A program made the position numbers and the translations under genes. DNA of 64,000 bases, taken from Verrucomicrobiaceae bacterium (GTDB lineage Bacteria; Verrucomicrobiota; Verrucomicrobiia; Verrucomicrobiales; Verrucomicrobiaceae). The number at the start of each line of letters is the position of its first letter. Position 1 is the stretch's first letter. The notes beneath the pieces are model-generated. The model was not told where the DNA came from. It ran no database searches and was given only the letters and a program-made list of their open reading frames with translations. The stretch covers positions 62,001-126,000 of the forward strand of contig CANGYJ010000004.1 of assembly GCA_947458455.1 (NCBI GenBank), written 5' to 3'. This document shows, in pieces, positions 32,018 through 40,948 of this stretch.

Positions 32018-34171
32018 TCATTGAGGCGGCGGTGAAGGCTGTTGAGCCGCAGCAGCAGCCGCTTGGCGGGCGGCCTCCTCGGCACCTTGGCGCTGGGCTT
32101 CTTCGGCTTGGCGTTGAGCTTCCATTTGAGCTTGGCGAGCGGCTTCTTCGGCGGCACGGCGTTGAGCCACTGCGGCGGCTTCGGCTTGTTGGCGGGCGGT
32201 TTCTTCGGCTTGGCGCTGGGCGGCCATTTGGGCTTCTTCCTGGGCGAGGCGGGCAGCTTCCATCTGGGCTTGTCGCTGAGCTTGCTCCAGGGCCTGGCGT
32301 TGGGTTTCGGCGGCTTGGGTTTGGGCCTGCATCTGGGCTTGGCGGGCCGTTTCTTCCTCGGCAGCACGACGAGCGGCTTCTTCGACCTGCTGCTGCTGGG
32401 CGGAGGCCATTTGGGCCTGCTGCTCGGCAGCCGCAAGGACGGCTTCGTCGGCGGCGGGTGGTATGACGGGCACGATGGCGGGTTCGGTGGCGGCGGGGGG
32501 AAGGGTGGCCGTCGGGGGAGGCGTCAATGGCTCGATATTGGTGGGAGCGGCAGGGGCGGACCCTATTGACCCTGCTGACCTTTCTGACGATGCAGGCGAA
32601 GTGCTCACCACGAGGGCAGGCTGTTCTGGCTGGGCGGGGGTGAGTGTGGCCGTCGGGGGAGATGGCGGGGCGCTGGCTGGTAGGTCAGACGGGTCGGACT
32701 TGCCTGACAGGTCTGACGGATTGGGCGCGGTGCTTACGATGAGTGCAGGCTGTTCCGGCTGGACGGGCGGGAGGGTCGGCGGGGTGATTTGAGGCTGGGC
32801 ACCACGATTTTCGATGGGCGCGCTGAGATTGGCGGTGAGGGCTGGGATCGGTTCGGTGGTGCTGGGAGTGCTTTCTGGCGAGGTGGCAGGTGCTTCGGGC
32901 GTGGCATTGACGGCCATCGGCCTAGGCGAATCGGCGAGGACGACCTGCCTGACCTCGGCTGCCAAGGTCTGCTGGATGGCCGGACGGGCACTGGCTGGGA
33001 CGCCGGCATAAGGGTTGGCGAGGATGGGGTTTTCGATGCGCTCGGCGAGCCGCAGGCCTGGGAGCCTGTTTTGGGTGGCGGCGGGGAGTTGCACGATCGC
33101 GAGGACGGGAGCCGAGCCTTTCGGGGGCTGGATGGTGATAGGATTGATAGCCATCTGCGCTAGCTCGACGGGGCGGATTTGTGGCTGTGGGACGGGCTGG
33201 CGGCAGGTTTCCTCGATCTGGTGACGAGGAGGGCCGCCGTGATGCATATAGAGCGGGGTGCCGCCGGGTTTTCCGCCGCCGCAGGGGACGATCTGGGTGA
33301 TGTTGACGGTGTGGTGGAAGAGGGCGCTATTGTAGCTAACGGGCTGGATGCAGGCGCTGTAGCTGGGCCGCACGAAATGGGTGGTGCGGACGAAGGTGTA
33401 GCTGGCGGGGCCGAGGTTGTAACGGGTATCGCAATCACGACGGACAGGGGCACAGGGGCCGCTTTCTGGAGGTAGCGGGGCCCAGCCGATGTGGTCGCGG
33501 CTTTGCCGCCAAGCGACCCAGGCGGGTGCCCATTCACAGCCGGGCACCCAAAGCCAGCCGTGCGAGGTGAGATTCAACCAGCGGCCATAGTGGTAGGTGG
33601 CCCAGCCAAAGGGCTCGCTGGTCTGCCACGTCCATCCGAGCGAGGACCAGCCCCAGCAGCCATCGACGTAGGGCCTCCAGGTGCGGTTGCGGGCGAGGCG
33701 GGGCTGAAAACAGAAGCCGTGGCCGCTGACATCGATCCATCGACCATGCGGGGCGAGTCGCTCATAAAAGACCGCGTAGTCTCGCGGTGCGGTCGGCGGT
33801 GCCAAAGCGGTCGCCGGAGCCGGAGTGGAGGCGGCGAGGCGCTGGGTGAGGGTATCGCTCTGCTTCCGGGCGGTGTCGGCCTGGGCTCGGAGTTGGTCGT
33901 TTTGCTGCCGCAGGCCTTCCAACTGGCCTCGAAGGGCTTCGTTTTCGCTTTGCTGCAACTGGGCTTCGAGGTCGGCGAGCTGCTTATCGAGGAGGGCGCT
34001 ACGGGTCTCGACCTCCATGGCCTGCCGAGCGAGGGCATCACGAGCCTCACGCAGTGCGGTGTCATCGACGGGGGCTGCTGCGGGCAGCTCGGCGACGGGC
34101 GGCGGCGAGGCTTTTTCGCAACTGACGAGGATCAAAACCAGGGCGAGAGCAGGGAGCAGCAACGATTTCAT
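32018..34171 (-). CDS. DUF6600-containing lipoprotein with long coiled-coil tail
   Basis: The 717-residue product starts MKSLLLPALALVLILVSCEK, a lipoprotein signal (lipobox VSC). A helical segment (about 35-110, LEAQLQQSENEALRGQLEGL) is followed by a Trp-rich DUF6600-like domain with FYERLAPHGRWIDVSG, RPYVDGCWGWSSLGWTW, WATYHYGRWLNLTSHGW and WVPGCEWAPAWVAWR. A Pro/Ala/Ser-rich linker contains two copies of a PxxPEQPALxVST unit. The last 140 or so residues are a charged Ala/Gln/Glu/Arg coiled coil (EEAARQAQMEAQRQAEEAQR). This is an envelope protein likely anchored to the membrane with a long rod, of unknown role. The AT-rich region upstream (34200-34320) probably holds its promoter. Confidence 0.88.
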   Translation of the reverse strand: MKSLLLPALALVLILVSCEKASPPPVAELPAAAPVDDTALREARDALARQAMEVETRSALLDKQLADLEAQLQQSENEALRGQLEGLRQQNDQLRAQADTARKQSDTLTQRLAASTPAPATALAPPTAPRDYAVFYERLAPHGRWIDVSGHGFCFQPRLARNRTWRPYVDGCWGWSSLGWTWQTSEPFGWATYHYGRWLNLTSHGWLWVPGCEWAPAWVAWRQSRDHIGWAPLPPESGPCAPVRRDCDTRYNLGPASYTFVRTTHFVRPSYSACIQPVSYNSALFHHTVNITQIVPCGGGKPGGTPLYMHHGGPPRHQIEETCRQPVPQPQIRPVELAQMAINPITIQPPKGSAPVLAIVQLPAATQNRLPGLRLAERIENPILANPYAGVPASARPAIQQTLAAEVRQVVLADSPRPMAVNATPEAPATSPESTPSTTEPIPALTANLSAPIENRGAQPQITPPTLPPVQPEQPALIVSTAPNPSDLSGKSDPSDLPASAPPSPPTATLTPAQPEQPALVVSTSPASSERSAGSIGSAPAAPTNIEPLTPPPTATLPPAATEPAIVPVIPPAADEAVLAAAEQQAQMASAQQQQVEEAARRAAEEETARQAQMQAQTQAAETQRQALEQAQRQAQMEAARLAQEEAQMAAQRQAEETARQQAEAAAVAQRRAAEEAARQAQMEAQRQAEEAQRQGAEEAARQAAAAAAQQPSPPPQ

Positions 34172-34561
34172 GGTCGGTCTAGGACGAGGGGATGGCCCTT
34201 TTATTCAGAAGAGCTTTAGGCAGGGCCTTTCGTCTCGAAAAGACCAGATATTTAAGTTTGCCAAAATACTCAACTAATGCCAATTTACTCTAATTGACAT
34301 AATTCTCATGCAAATCAGCAGGGAAGACTTGCCACCGCCTCGTGCGCCCGAAACACCCATCCCAGCGGCAAGGTGCCTCCCTCCGAGGAGTCACCAAGGG
34401 CGGCAGCTTTACCGGGTTTGATGGAGGGTTGGAGTTTGGGAGTGGTGGGTCATTGGAAGGTCATCACTTCAACAATCCAGCCTCCTCGCCGCCGTTCCTC
34501 TTATTGACGCGGCTCGCGTACGCCCCACACTGACTCCCCACTTTTGCCCCTTTCTTGTCCC
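34172..34561. other. Intergenic divergent region between lipoprotein and aroF-type gene
   Basis: 390 bp separate the lipoprotein start from the DAHP synthase start. The part at 34215-34320 is strikingly AT-rich against the high-GC background and includes TAATTGACATAATTCTC and AATGCCAATTTA (34276-34287). The latter recurs 6 bp upstream of the 1619-residue protein's ATG at 62985. The remainder (34320-34560) is GC-rich. I see no riboswitch or leader peptide that I can defend. It likely carries two divergent promoters. Confidence 0.5.
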
Positions 34562-35629
34562 GTGAGCCAATCGCATCCCACCGACGACCTACGCGTCGCT
34601 GAAATCCTCCCGCTTATCCAGCCTGCGCTGCTCATGCATGAGTATCCGCTGCGGGATGCCGAGGCCGCCTTCGTCGAGCAATCGCGCAAGAAGTCAGAGG
34701 CCATCTTGAACCTCCAAGACGACCGCCTGCTCGTGGTCGTCGGTCCGTGCTCGATCCATGATACGAAGTCCGCGCTCGAATACGGCCGCCATATCCTCGC
34801 GGCTCGGGCGAAACATGGTGCAGACCTCGAAATCGTGATGCGCGTCTATTTTGAAAAGCCACGCACCACCGTCGGCTGGAAGGGCTTCATCAATGACCCT
34901 CACCTCGACGGCAGTTTCGACATCAACAACGGCCTGCGCGGCGCTCGCGGCCTGCTTTTGGAGCTCACGCAGATGGGCATCCCGGCCGGCACAGAGTTTC
35001 TCGATGTCATCACGCCGCAGTACATCGCCGATGTCGTGGTATGGGGCGCGATCGGTGCCCGCACGACGGAAAGCCAAGTGCATCGCCAGCTCGCCTCCGG
35101 CTTGAGCATGCCCGTGGGCTTCAAAAACGGCACCGATGGCGGCATCCAGGTCGCTTTGGACGCCATCGAGGCCGCCAAAGGTCAGCACAGCTTCCTCTCG
35201 GTGACCAAAGACGGCGTCGCCGCCATCGTGAACACGAAGGGCAACAACGCCTGCCACGTCATCCTGCGCGGCGGCAAAGGCGGCACTAATTTCGACGCCG
35301 CATCTATCAAGACCGCTTCCGATCAACTCAGCGCACGCGGATTGCCCGCCAGCGTCATGATTGATTGTAGCCACGGCAACAGCCTCAAGGACTACCGCAA
35401 GCAGCCGCTCGTCAGCGCCTCGCTCAGCGAACAAATCGCCGCCGGTAGCAAGGCCGTCACTGGCGTGATGATCGAAAGCCACCTCGTCGAAGGCCGCCAG
35501 GACACCAAACTCGGCGTGCCACTCACCTACGGCCAGAGCATCACCGACGCCTGCGTGAACTGGTTCACCAGCGAAGCGATGCTCGACGAACTCGCCGCCG
35601 CCGTTCGCGAGCGTCGCAAAAAGGCATGA
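34562..35629 (+). CDS. 3-deoxy-7-phosphoheptulonate synthase, class I
   Basis: The DAHP synthase joins phosphoenolpyruvate and erythrose-4-phosphate, the first step of the shikimate pathway. The product shows DDRLLVVVGPCSIHDTKSAL, MRVYFEKPRTTVGWKGFIND, LDVITPQYIADVVVWGAIGA, GFKNGTDG, HVILRGGKGGTNFDA and VMIDCSHGNSLKDYRKQP, all typical AroF/G/H blocks. GTG 34562 gives a family-like N-terminus (MSQSHPTDDLRVAEILPLIQ). TTG 34544 is the longer option. Neither has a visible Shine-Dalgarno. It overlaps the heptose kinase by 4 bp, so aromatic and heptose synthesis are coupled at translation, an unusual pairing. Confidence 0.94.
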   Translation: MSQSHPTDDLRVAEILPLIQPALLMHEYPLRDAEAAFVEQSRKKSEAILNLQDDRLLVVVGPCSIHDTKSALEYGRHILAARAKHGADLEIVMRVYFEKPRTTVGWKGFINDPHLDGSFDINNGLRGARGLLLELTQMGIPAGTEFLDVITPQYIADVVVWGAIGARTTESQVHRQLASGLSMPVGFKNGTDGGIQVALDAIEAAKGQHSFLSVTKDGVAAIVNTKGNNACHVILRGGKGGTNFDAASIKTASDQLSARGLPASVMIDCSHGNSLKDYRKQPLVSASLSEQIAAGSKAVTGVMIESHLVEGRQDTKLGVPLTYGQSITDACVNWFTSEAMLDELAAAVRERRKKA

Positions 35630-36615
35630 ACTTCACCCGCAACTGCCTCGGAAGCCTCGCGAATTGCCGCATCCTCGTCATTGGCGATGTGATGCTCGAT
35701 CACTTCATCTGGGGTCATGTGCGCCGCATTTCGCCTGAGGCACCGGTGCCCATCGTCGAGGTCACGCGGGAAGAATTTTATCCCGGTGGAGCCGCGAATG
35801 TCTCCCGCAACATCTCGCCCTTCTCGCCGCACACGCATCTCATGGGCCGTGTGGGCAAAGACAGCGCCGCCGACCGTCTGCGTGATCTTTTGATCGCCGA
35901 CAAAGTCGATCCCGCACCGCTGCTCGTGCACGACACGCTACCCACGATATCGAAGGCCCGCGTCTCCGCCCGCCAGCAGCAGATCGTCCGCGTCGATCGC
36001 GAAAAACTGCTGCCACTCTCCGCCGACGAACTCGCCGAGATCGAAAAGCGTCTCCGCGCCCTCGCGCCGGATCTCGATGCCATCATTCTTGAAGACTACG
36101 GCAAAGGCTTCATGACCACCGGGTTGATGAAACTCGTCTCCAAGATCGCCTCCGAGCACCATTTGATCGTCACCGTCGATCCTTCACCGCGCAATCCGCT
36201 GCCCTGGAGTGGCGTCACGCTGGTAAAGCCGAACCGCCTCGAAGCCTTCGCCGCCGCCGGACTCGAAGACCATCTCCTACCAGGCCCTCCCGCGCAAAAC
36301 ACCGAGCTGCTCGAAGTCGGCCGCATCCTCCTCGAAAAATGGGCTGTCAACAGCGTCCTTGTCACCCTCGGCGAGCACGGCATGATGCTCTTTGAGCGCG
36401 GTCAAAGCCCGCACCACATCCACACGCGTGCTCGCGAAGTGTATGACGTCTCCGGCGCAGGCGATACCGCCATCGCGCTGCTGACTTTGGCCCTCGCCGC
36501 CGGATTCAAGCTGCAAGACGCCGCCGAAATCGCCAACCACGCCAGCGGCATCGTCGTCGGCAAGCTCGGCACCGCCACCTTGACCCCCGACGAGCTTCTG
36601 GCAGCCTTCTCGTGA
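35626..36615 (+). CDS. D-glycero-beta-D-manno-heptose-7-phosphate kinase (RfaE1/HldE kinase domain)
   Basis: The 329-residue PfkB-type kinase matches the N-terminal half of HldE/RfaE. It has CRILVIGDVMLDHFIWGHV, RRISPEAPVPIVEV, YPGGAANVSRNI, VRVDREKLLPLS and the anion-hole motif VSGAGDTAIALLTLALAAG. It phosphorylates D-glycero-manno-heptose-7-phosphate at C1 on the way to ADP-heptose for LPS core. The adenylyltransferase half of bifunctional HldE is absent and no partner is seen nearby. The start overlaps the DAHP synthase stop and the isomerase follows 1 bp later. Confidence 0.93.
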   Translation: MNFTRNCLGSLANCRILVIGDVMLDHFIWGHVRRISPEAPVPIVEVTREEFYPGGAANVSRNISPFSPHTHLMGRVGKDSAADRLRDLLIADKVDPAPLLVHDTLPTISKARVSARQQQIVRVDREKLLPLSADELAEIEKRLRALAPDLDAIILEDYGKGFMTTGLMKLVSKIASEHHLIVTVDPSPRNPLPWSGVTLVKPNRLEAFAAAGLEDHLLPGPPAQNTELLEVGRILLEKWAVNSVLVTLGEHGMMLFERGQSPHHIHTRAREVYDVSGAGDTAIALLTLALAAGFKLQDAAEIANHASGIVVGKLGTATLTPDELLAAFS

Positions 36616-36616
36616 C

Positions 36617-37195
36617 ATGAGCGATTTCCCTTCCCTTTTCCAAACGCACCTCGGTGAGCATCAAGACGCGATCTCAAAGCTCAACGCGATGCAGGACCAA
36701 ATCGCTCCGCTGGCCGAGGCGTGGCTCACCGCGCTGAAGAATGGCAAGAAGATCATCTTCTTCGGCAATGGCGGCAGTGCTGCGGATGCCCAGCACCTTG
36801 CCGCCGAGCTGGTGGTGCGTTACCGTGTCAATCGTTCTGCCCTCGCCGGTCTCGCCCTCACGACGGACACCTCCATTCTCACCGCACACAGCAACGACTT
36901 CGGCTTCGAGACCGTCTTCTCGCGCCAAATTGAAGCCCTCGCCCAGCCCGGCGATGTCGCCTTGGGCATCTCCACGAGCGGGACCAGCCCCAACATCCTC
37001 ACCGCCCTCCAAGCGGCCAACGAGCGTGGATGCGTCACGATTGCCTTCACGGGCGACAAAGAGTCCGCGTGCTCCAAACACGCGAAGCTCAGCTTCAAAG
37101 CTCCTTCGAGCATCACCGCTCGCGTTCAAGAGTGCCACCTGCTCATCGGCCATCTGCTTTGTGATGTGGTCGAAAAGGCTTACGCCACGGCTTGA
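36617..37195 (+). CDS. gmhA: D-sedoheptulose-7-phosphate isomerase
   Basis: The 192-residue GmhA-family SIS protein has KIIFFGNGGSAADAQHLAAE, a serine-rich phosphate pocket (ALGISTSGTSPNILTALQAA) and TARVQECHLLIGHLLCDVVE with the C-terminal metal/His region. It converts sedoheptulose-7-phosphate to the D-glycero-manno-heptose-7-phosphate used by the neighbouring kinase. Length is normal (about 190). It lies between hldE-type and FkbM genes in the polysaccharide operon. Confidence 0.94.
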   Translation: MSDFPSLFQTHLGEHQDAISKLNAMQDQIAPLAEAWLTALKNGKKIIFFGNGGSAADAQHLAAELVVRYRVNRSALAGLALTTDTSILTAHSNDFGFETVFSRQIEALAQPGDVALGISTSGTSPNILTALQAANERGCVTIAFTGDKESACSKHAKLSFKAPSSITARVQECHLLIGHLLCDVVEKAYATA

Positions 37196-37216
37196 GCCGT
37201 CCAAACACCGTCTCGC

Positions 37217-38086
37217 ATGGGATTGAATCTCTTCATTCACACCTGCCAGGGAATCCTCAGGAATCCCGGCGTGAGCCCAGTGCCGGCGCTGATGCGTCAT
37301 GCGCTGTGGCATGGTGTGCGGCGCTTTCTTCCGCTGCCCACGGCCATCGAGATCACCAAACGCTCGCGTCTATTCATCGAGCAGCGCCGCGAGATGAACG
37401 GCTGCGTGGCTCTCGTCTGGAGCCAGCGCCGCTACGACTACCACAACATGTCCTTCCTCGGCCATCTTGGAGCCAGCGGCCTCGTGCGCACCTGCTTCGA
37501 CATCGGCGCGAACATCGGCATCTACTCACTTCTCATGTCCGAGAGCCCGGAAATCAGCGTGCATGCCTTCGAGCCGCATCCTGCCACCTTCGCCACCTTG
37601 CGGCGTATGCTTGAGAAAAACGACCGCGCAAATGTCCACGCATGGCAGATCGCCCTTTCAGATGCCGGCGGCATGCTTTCCTTCACGAACGAGGATTTCA
37701 GTCCCGTGAACAAAGCGCTCGCCGAGGGTGAAAACACCGAAAACGCCATCCAGGTGCCTTGCGAAACCGGCGCGGCTTTTTGCGAGCGAAAGCGGGTGTA
37801 TCCCGATCTACTCAAGATCGACACCGAAGGTCTCGAACCCGCCGTGCTGCGTGGTTTTGGCACTCATCTCAACTCCGTGAAGTTCGTCTTCGCCGAGATG
37901 AACGCCTCAACGGACGAAATGCGTGCCGTACTGCCAGAGCGCCTCTTCGACGGTCCCTTCTATGTGGACTTCCCCGCTCGTCGTCTGCGTCGCGACAGAC
38001 ACACGCGTGAAGACGCCGTCTTTGTGAATCGCCACGCCATCGAGCCGCTGAAGCAGACCGGCTTCACGGTCGAAAAACTCTCATGA
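37217..38086 (+). CDS. FkbM-family methyltransferase, first copy
   Basis: The 289-residue protein has the FkbM SAM-binding start CFDIGANIGIYSLLMSE, acidic-loop VHAFEPHPATFATLRRML, and the later DLLKIDTEGLEPAVLRGFG typical of FkbM. The N-terminal 90 residues are variable. FkbM enzymes O-methylate sugars or lipids, and in polysaccharide clusters probably methylate repeat-unit sugars. Its stop overlaps the flippase start (ATGA at 38083). Confidence 0.88.
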   Translation: MGLNLFIHTCQGILRNPGVSPVPALMRHALWHGVRRFLPLPTAIEITKRSRLFIEQRREMNGCVALVWSQRRYDYHNMSFLGHLGASGLVRTCFDIGANIGIYSLLMSESPEISVHAFEPHPATFATLRRMLEKNDRANVHAWQIALSDAGGMLSFTNEDFSPVNKALAEGENTENAIQVPCETGAAFCERKRVYPDLLKIDTEGLEPAVLRGFGTHLNSVKFVFAEMNASTDEMRAVLPERLFDGPFYVDFPARRLRRDRHTREDAVFVNRHAIEPLKQTGFTVEKLS

Positions 38087-39384
38087 GCGCCCGCCGCTCC
38101 ATCCTTCACACGCTTTCCCTCGCCACCGTGTTTCGACTCGTGCGCCTCGCGTTGAGCTTTGGCCTCACCTGCCTTCTCGCGAGGCATTTGGGCCGTTCCG
38201 GCTTCGGCGAAATCGGGGTCGCCATGGCTGTCGTCTCGATTCTCGTGTGCATCGGCGAGCTTGGCTTTGGCCGCTACACCGTTCGCGAGCTTGTTCGCCT
38301 GCCGGATGAGCAGGCAGACGTGCTGGGCAATACCATCCTCGCCCGCGTCATCGTCTCGGTGGTGCTCTTCACCGGCCTGATGCTCTGGATCGTGTTCGCC
38401 CAGCCTGAAGCCGCGATCCTGCTCAGCGTGTATGCACTGCAATTGCTCACCCATCCCTCCACCGAGGTGTTTGCGTGGCTGGAGGCCAACGACCGCGTGC
38501 AAAACATGGTCACCGCGCAGTTCACCGGCTTTCTCGTCAGCGCCGCGTGCATCGCGGTCGGCATTTGGATGGAGGCTCCACTTTGGTTCTTTGCCTTCAC
38601 CTATGCACTGGAGGGCTGGATCTTCATCGTTCTCTGCGGCGTGGTTTTTCGGCAAAACGGCGGTCGCGTTCGTTTCGCCGCTTTTCGCTGGTCGCGAGTT
38701 CTTCAGCTCATCAGCCGCTCCTGGCCGGAGCTAGCCTCGCAGGCCGCGCTGCTGCTTCTTTTCCGTCTCGACATCGCGATGATCCAATGGCTGCGCGGAT
38801 CAGAAGAAGCCGGTATTTACAGCGCTGCGGTGCGTGTTTCAGAAATGGCCTACTTCGTGCCCGGTGTGCTCGCCACCCTCTTCCTGCCGCGCCTGATGGC
38901 CTCACGTCAAAACGAGCCGGAGTATCATCGCAGGGTGGTGGATTACCTTTCCGCTTCGGTGGCGCTAGCACTCTTCGCCGCCATTGGATTGTGGGTGGCC
39001 GCGCCGCTGCTGCCGTTGGCCTTTGGCAGCGAGTATGAACGCTCCGCCGAAATGCTCCGCGTACATGCCTGGGCCTTCATTCCCTATGCCGTCGGTGTCG
39101 CACGCACCCAAATTTTGACCGTTGAGGATCGTCTCGCGGCTAATCTCTCCTCCGTTATCCTCGCCGTCGTCATCAATGCCGCGCTGAATCTCGTCTGGAT
39201 ACCCGTGCATGGCGGACTCGGCGCTGCATGGGCCACGCTTGCTGCTTACACTGCCGCGTGGGTACTTGGAACTTACCTCGCGCCCGGACTGCGCACCCAT
39301 GTGTCCGGCTTTCTCACCCGTGCGGTGATGGGTCTGCCGCGCTTCACGCTGCTCCAGGCTCGCTCGCTGCTCCGCTCCTCCTAG
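38083..39384 (+). CDS. Polysaccharide flippase (Wzx/MATE-like)
   Basis: The 433-residue membrane protein has about 12 hydrophobic segments. It starts with a helical LSLATVFRLVRLALSFGLTC and the typical LARHLGRSGFGEIGVAMAVV. It has LDIAMIQWLRGSEEAGIYSA at about 230-250 and GGLGAAWATLAAYTAAWVLG near the end. This matches the oligosaccharide flippase family that moves lipid-linked repeat units across the inner membrane. It sits directly before the polymerase/ligase-like gene, as in Wzx/Wzy-type loci. Confidence 0.9.
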   Translation: MSARRSILHTLSLATVFRLVRLALSFGLTCLLARHLGRSGFGEIGVAMAVVSILVCIGELGFGRYTVRELVRLPDEQADVLGNTILARVIVSVVLFTGLMLWIVFAQPEAAILLSVYALQLLTHPSTEVFAWLEANDRVQNMVTAQFTGFLVSAACIAVGIWMEAPLWFFAFTYALEGWIFIVLCGVVFRQNGGRVRFAAFRWSRVLQLISRSWPELASQAALLLLFRLDIAMIQWLRGSEEAGIYSAAVRVSEMAYFVPGVLATLFLPRLMASRQNEPEYHRRVVDYLSASVALALFAAIGLWVAAPLLPLAFGSEYERSAEMLRVHAWAFIPYAVGVARTQILTVEDRLAANLSSVILAVVINAALNLVWIPVHGGLGAAWATLAAYTAAWVLGTYLAPGLRTHVSGFLTRAVMGLPRFTLLQARSLLRSS

Positions 39385-39388
39385 TTTT

Positions 39389-40933
39389 ATGCAAGGCAAG
39401 GCCTTCATCGTCGTCCTTTTCTTCATGGGATCACTGTATGTGATGCTCTCCGTCCTTCTGGACATGGGGAACGCCATCGGCTCCCTCGCGCAATTCCTCT
39501 GCATAGGCTCCTTCATCCTCGGCGTCTTCCAGCCGCGCGTCACCCTCCGCCTCATGGTGTTCTACGCGGCCTACAGCGATCTGCTGAAGCGCCTCATGAT
39601 CCTCGACGGGCATGTGACAATGAACGACGTCATCTGGGCACGCGGTCTCGCGCCGCTCACACTCGCTGGCATCTGCATCGGGGCGATCTCCAATTCCATC
39701 AGCAGCGGCAGCATCCTTGAGCCGCGCAAGATGAAGACGCTCCTGCTCTGCTTCCTCGGCTTTGGCGTCTCCGCCGTCGCATCCATGCGCTCCGGCGGCA
39801 TAAGCGCCGCCGCGCAACAACTCGCCGACGGAGCCGCCTACATGTTCCTGCTCTTTGTCGTGCCCTGCGTGCTGCCGAAGCCGGAGGAGATCATCCGATT
39901 CCTCAAATTCACCCTTATCATCTTCGTTCCCGTCTCGCTCTACGGCCTGAAGCAGCAGTTCTTCGGCCTCAGCGATTTTGAGATCGACTACCTCCGCAGC
40001 GGTCTCACCATCCTCTCGAAGCATCTCGAAGACGTGCGCCCTCGGCCCTTCTCCACGCTGGTGGACAGCTCGCCCTTCGGCACCTCCTGCGCCGTCTGCG
40101 CCTGCCTCGCGCTCATGATCCGGCGCTACCACCGCGATCATCGCGGCCATCAATGGGGCCGCATGAGCTGGGTGCTCTTCGGCATCTTCGTCGCCGGCTG
40201 CCTTGCCAGCATGGCCCGCATGGCGAATGCGAACTGGTTCATCCCTCTCGCACTCCTGCCCGTGCTGCGCAGCGGCAAGGGAACGGCGGCGCTTTACGCA
40301 GGCATGCTCGGCATCTTCGCGCTCGCCTGCATCTTTGCCCAGGAGCTTAGCCGCTGGGTGACATCGCTCACCCTCTCCGCCATGGAGGTCTTCGGCGGCT
40401 CCGCCATCGGCGAGCAGTTTTCCCGCTTCTGGACCATCTGCGCCCGCCTCGACGGCATGCACGACATCGCGCACAACCCGCTCATGTGGACCACCTTCGG
40501 CCACGGCTCGAAAGCCGCCGCCGACATGAACGAGATGCACGTCGTCCACAGTCACGACATCGTCTCCAACATGCTCCTTGTGAACGGCTGGCTGCCAACG
40601 CTCCTCATCGCCGCCGCTGCGGGCATCGCGCTGAAGTCCTTCCACTCCAGCCTGCTGCGCATGCGCGGCAGCAGCCTCTTCCAGATCACCATCTGGATGG
40701 CCGCCATCGAGTTTGGCCTGCTCTTCCACAACATTTTCTCCGGCAGCGTGACCTCCACCTTCCCCGTGAACTTCTTCTGCTGGTTTATCGCCGGTGCCCT
40801 CAATGCCTGCGTGATGCATCATCAGATGGCGCAAAGCGAGGCCCGCGAGCCAGAGCGCACACCGCCCACGCCAGCCCGCTTTGCCATCATACCGCAAGTA
40901 CTGCCACGCCCCGGCCCCTTCCGCCGCATCTAA
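39389..40933 (+). CDS. O-antigen polymerase/ligase-like membrane protein
   Basis: The 514-residue integral membrane protein has about 10-12 TMs and a large extracytoplasmic loop. The conserved late motif VVHSHDIVSNMLLVNGWLPT corresponds to the H-S-x-x-L region of Wzy/WaaL-family polymerases and ligases. Its role is joining lipid-linked oligosaccharide units or transferring the polymer to an acceptor. Polymerase and ligase cannot be told apart from the sequence. The C-terminal 40 residues are soluble and Pro/Arg-rich. Confidence 0.82.
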   Translation: MQGKAFIVVLFFMGSLYVMLSVLLDMGNAIGSLAQFLCIGSFILGVFQPRVTLRLMVFYAAYSDLLKRLMILDGHVTMNDVIWARGLAPLTLAGICIGAISNSISSGSILEPRKMKTLLLCFLGFGVSAVASMRSGGISAAAQQLADGAAYMFLLFVVPCVLPKPEEIIRFLKFTLIIFVPVSLYGLKQQFFGLSDFEIDYLRSGLTILSKHLEDVRPRPFSTLVDSSPFGTSCAVCACLALMIRRYHRDHRGHQWGRMSWVLFGIFVAGCLASMARMANANWFIPLALLPVLRSGKGTAALYAGMLGIFALACIFAQELSRWVTSLTLSAMEVFGGSAIGEQFSRFWTICARLDGMHDIAHNPLMWTTFGHGSKAAADMNEMHVVHSHDIVSNMLLVNGWLPTLLIAAAAGIALKSFHSSLLRMRGSSLFQITIWMAAIEFGLLFHNIFSGSVTSTFPVNFFCWFIAGALNACVMHHQMAQSEAREPERTPPTPARFAIIPQVLPRPGPFRRI

Positions 40934-40948
40934 ACAACCACTTTCACC

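Noticed and set aside
34320..34530. Riboswitch or attenuator leader before the DAHP synthase gene
   Set aside because: I saw no Trp/Phe/Tyr-rich leader peptide and no known aptamer core. The evidence is insufficient.
39431..40897. 488-codon minus-strand frame opposite the O-antigen polymerase-like gene
   Set aside because: It is acidic low complexity generated by the complement of hydrophobic codons. The plus-strand gene is in an operon with overlaps on the same strand.
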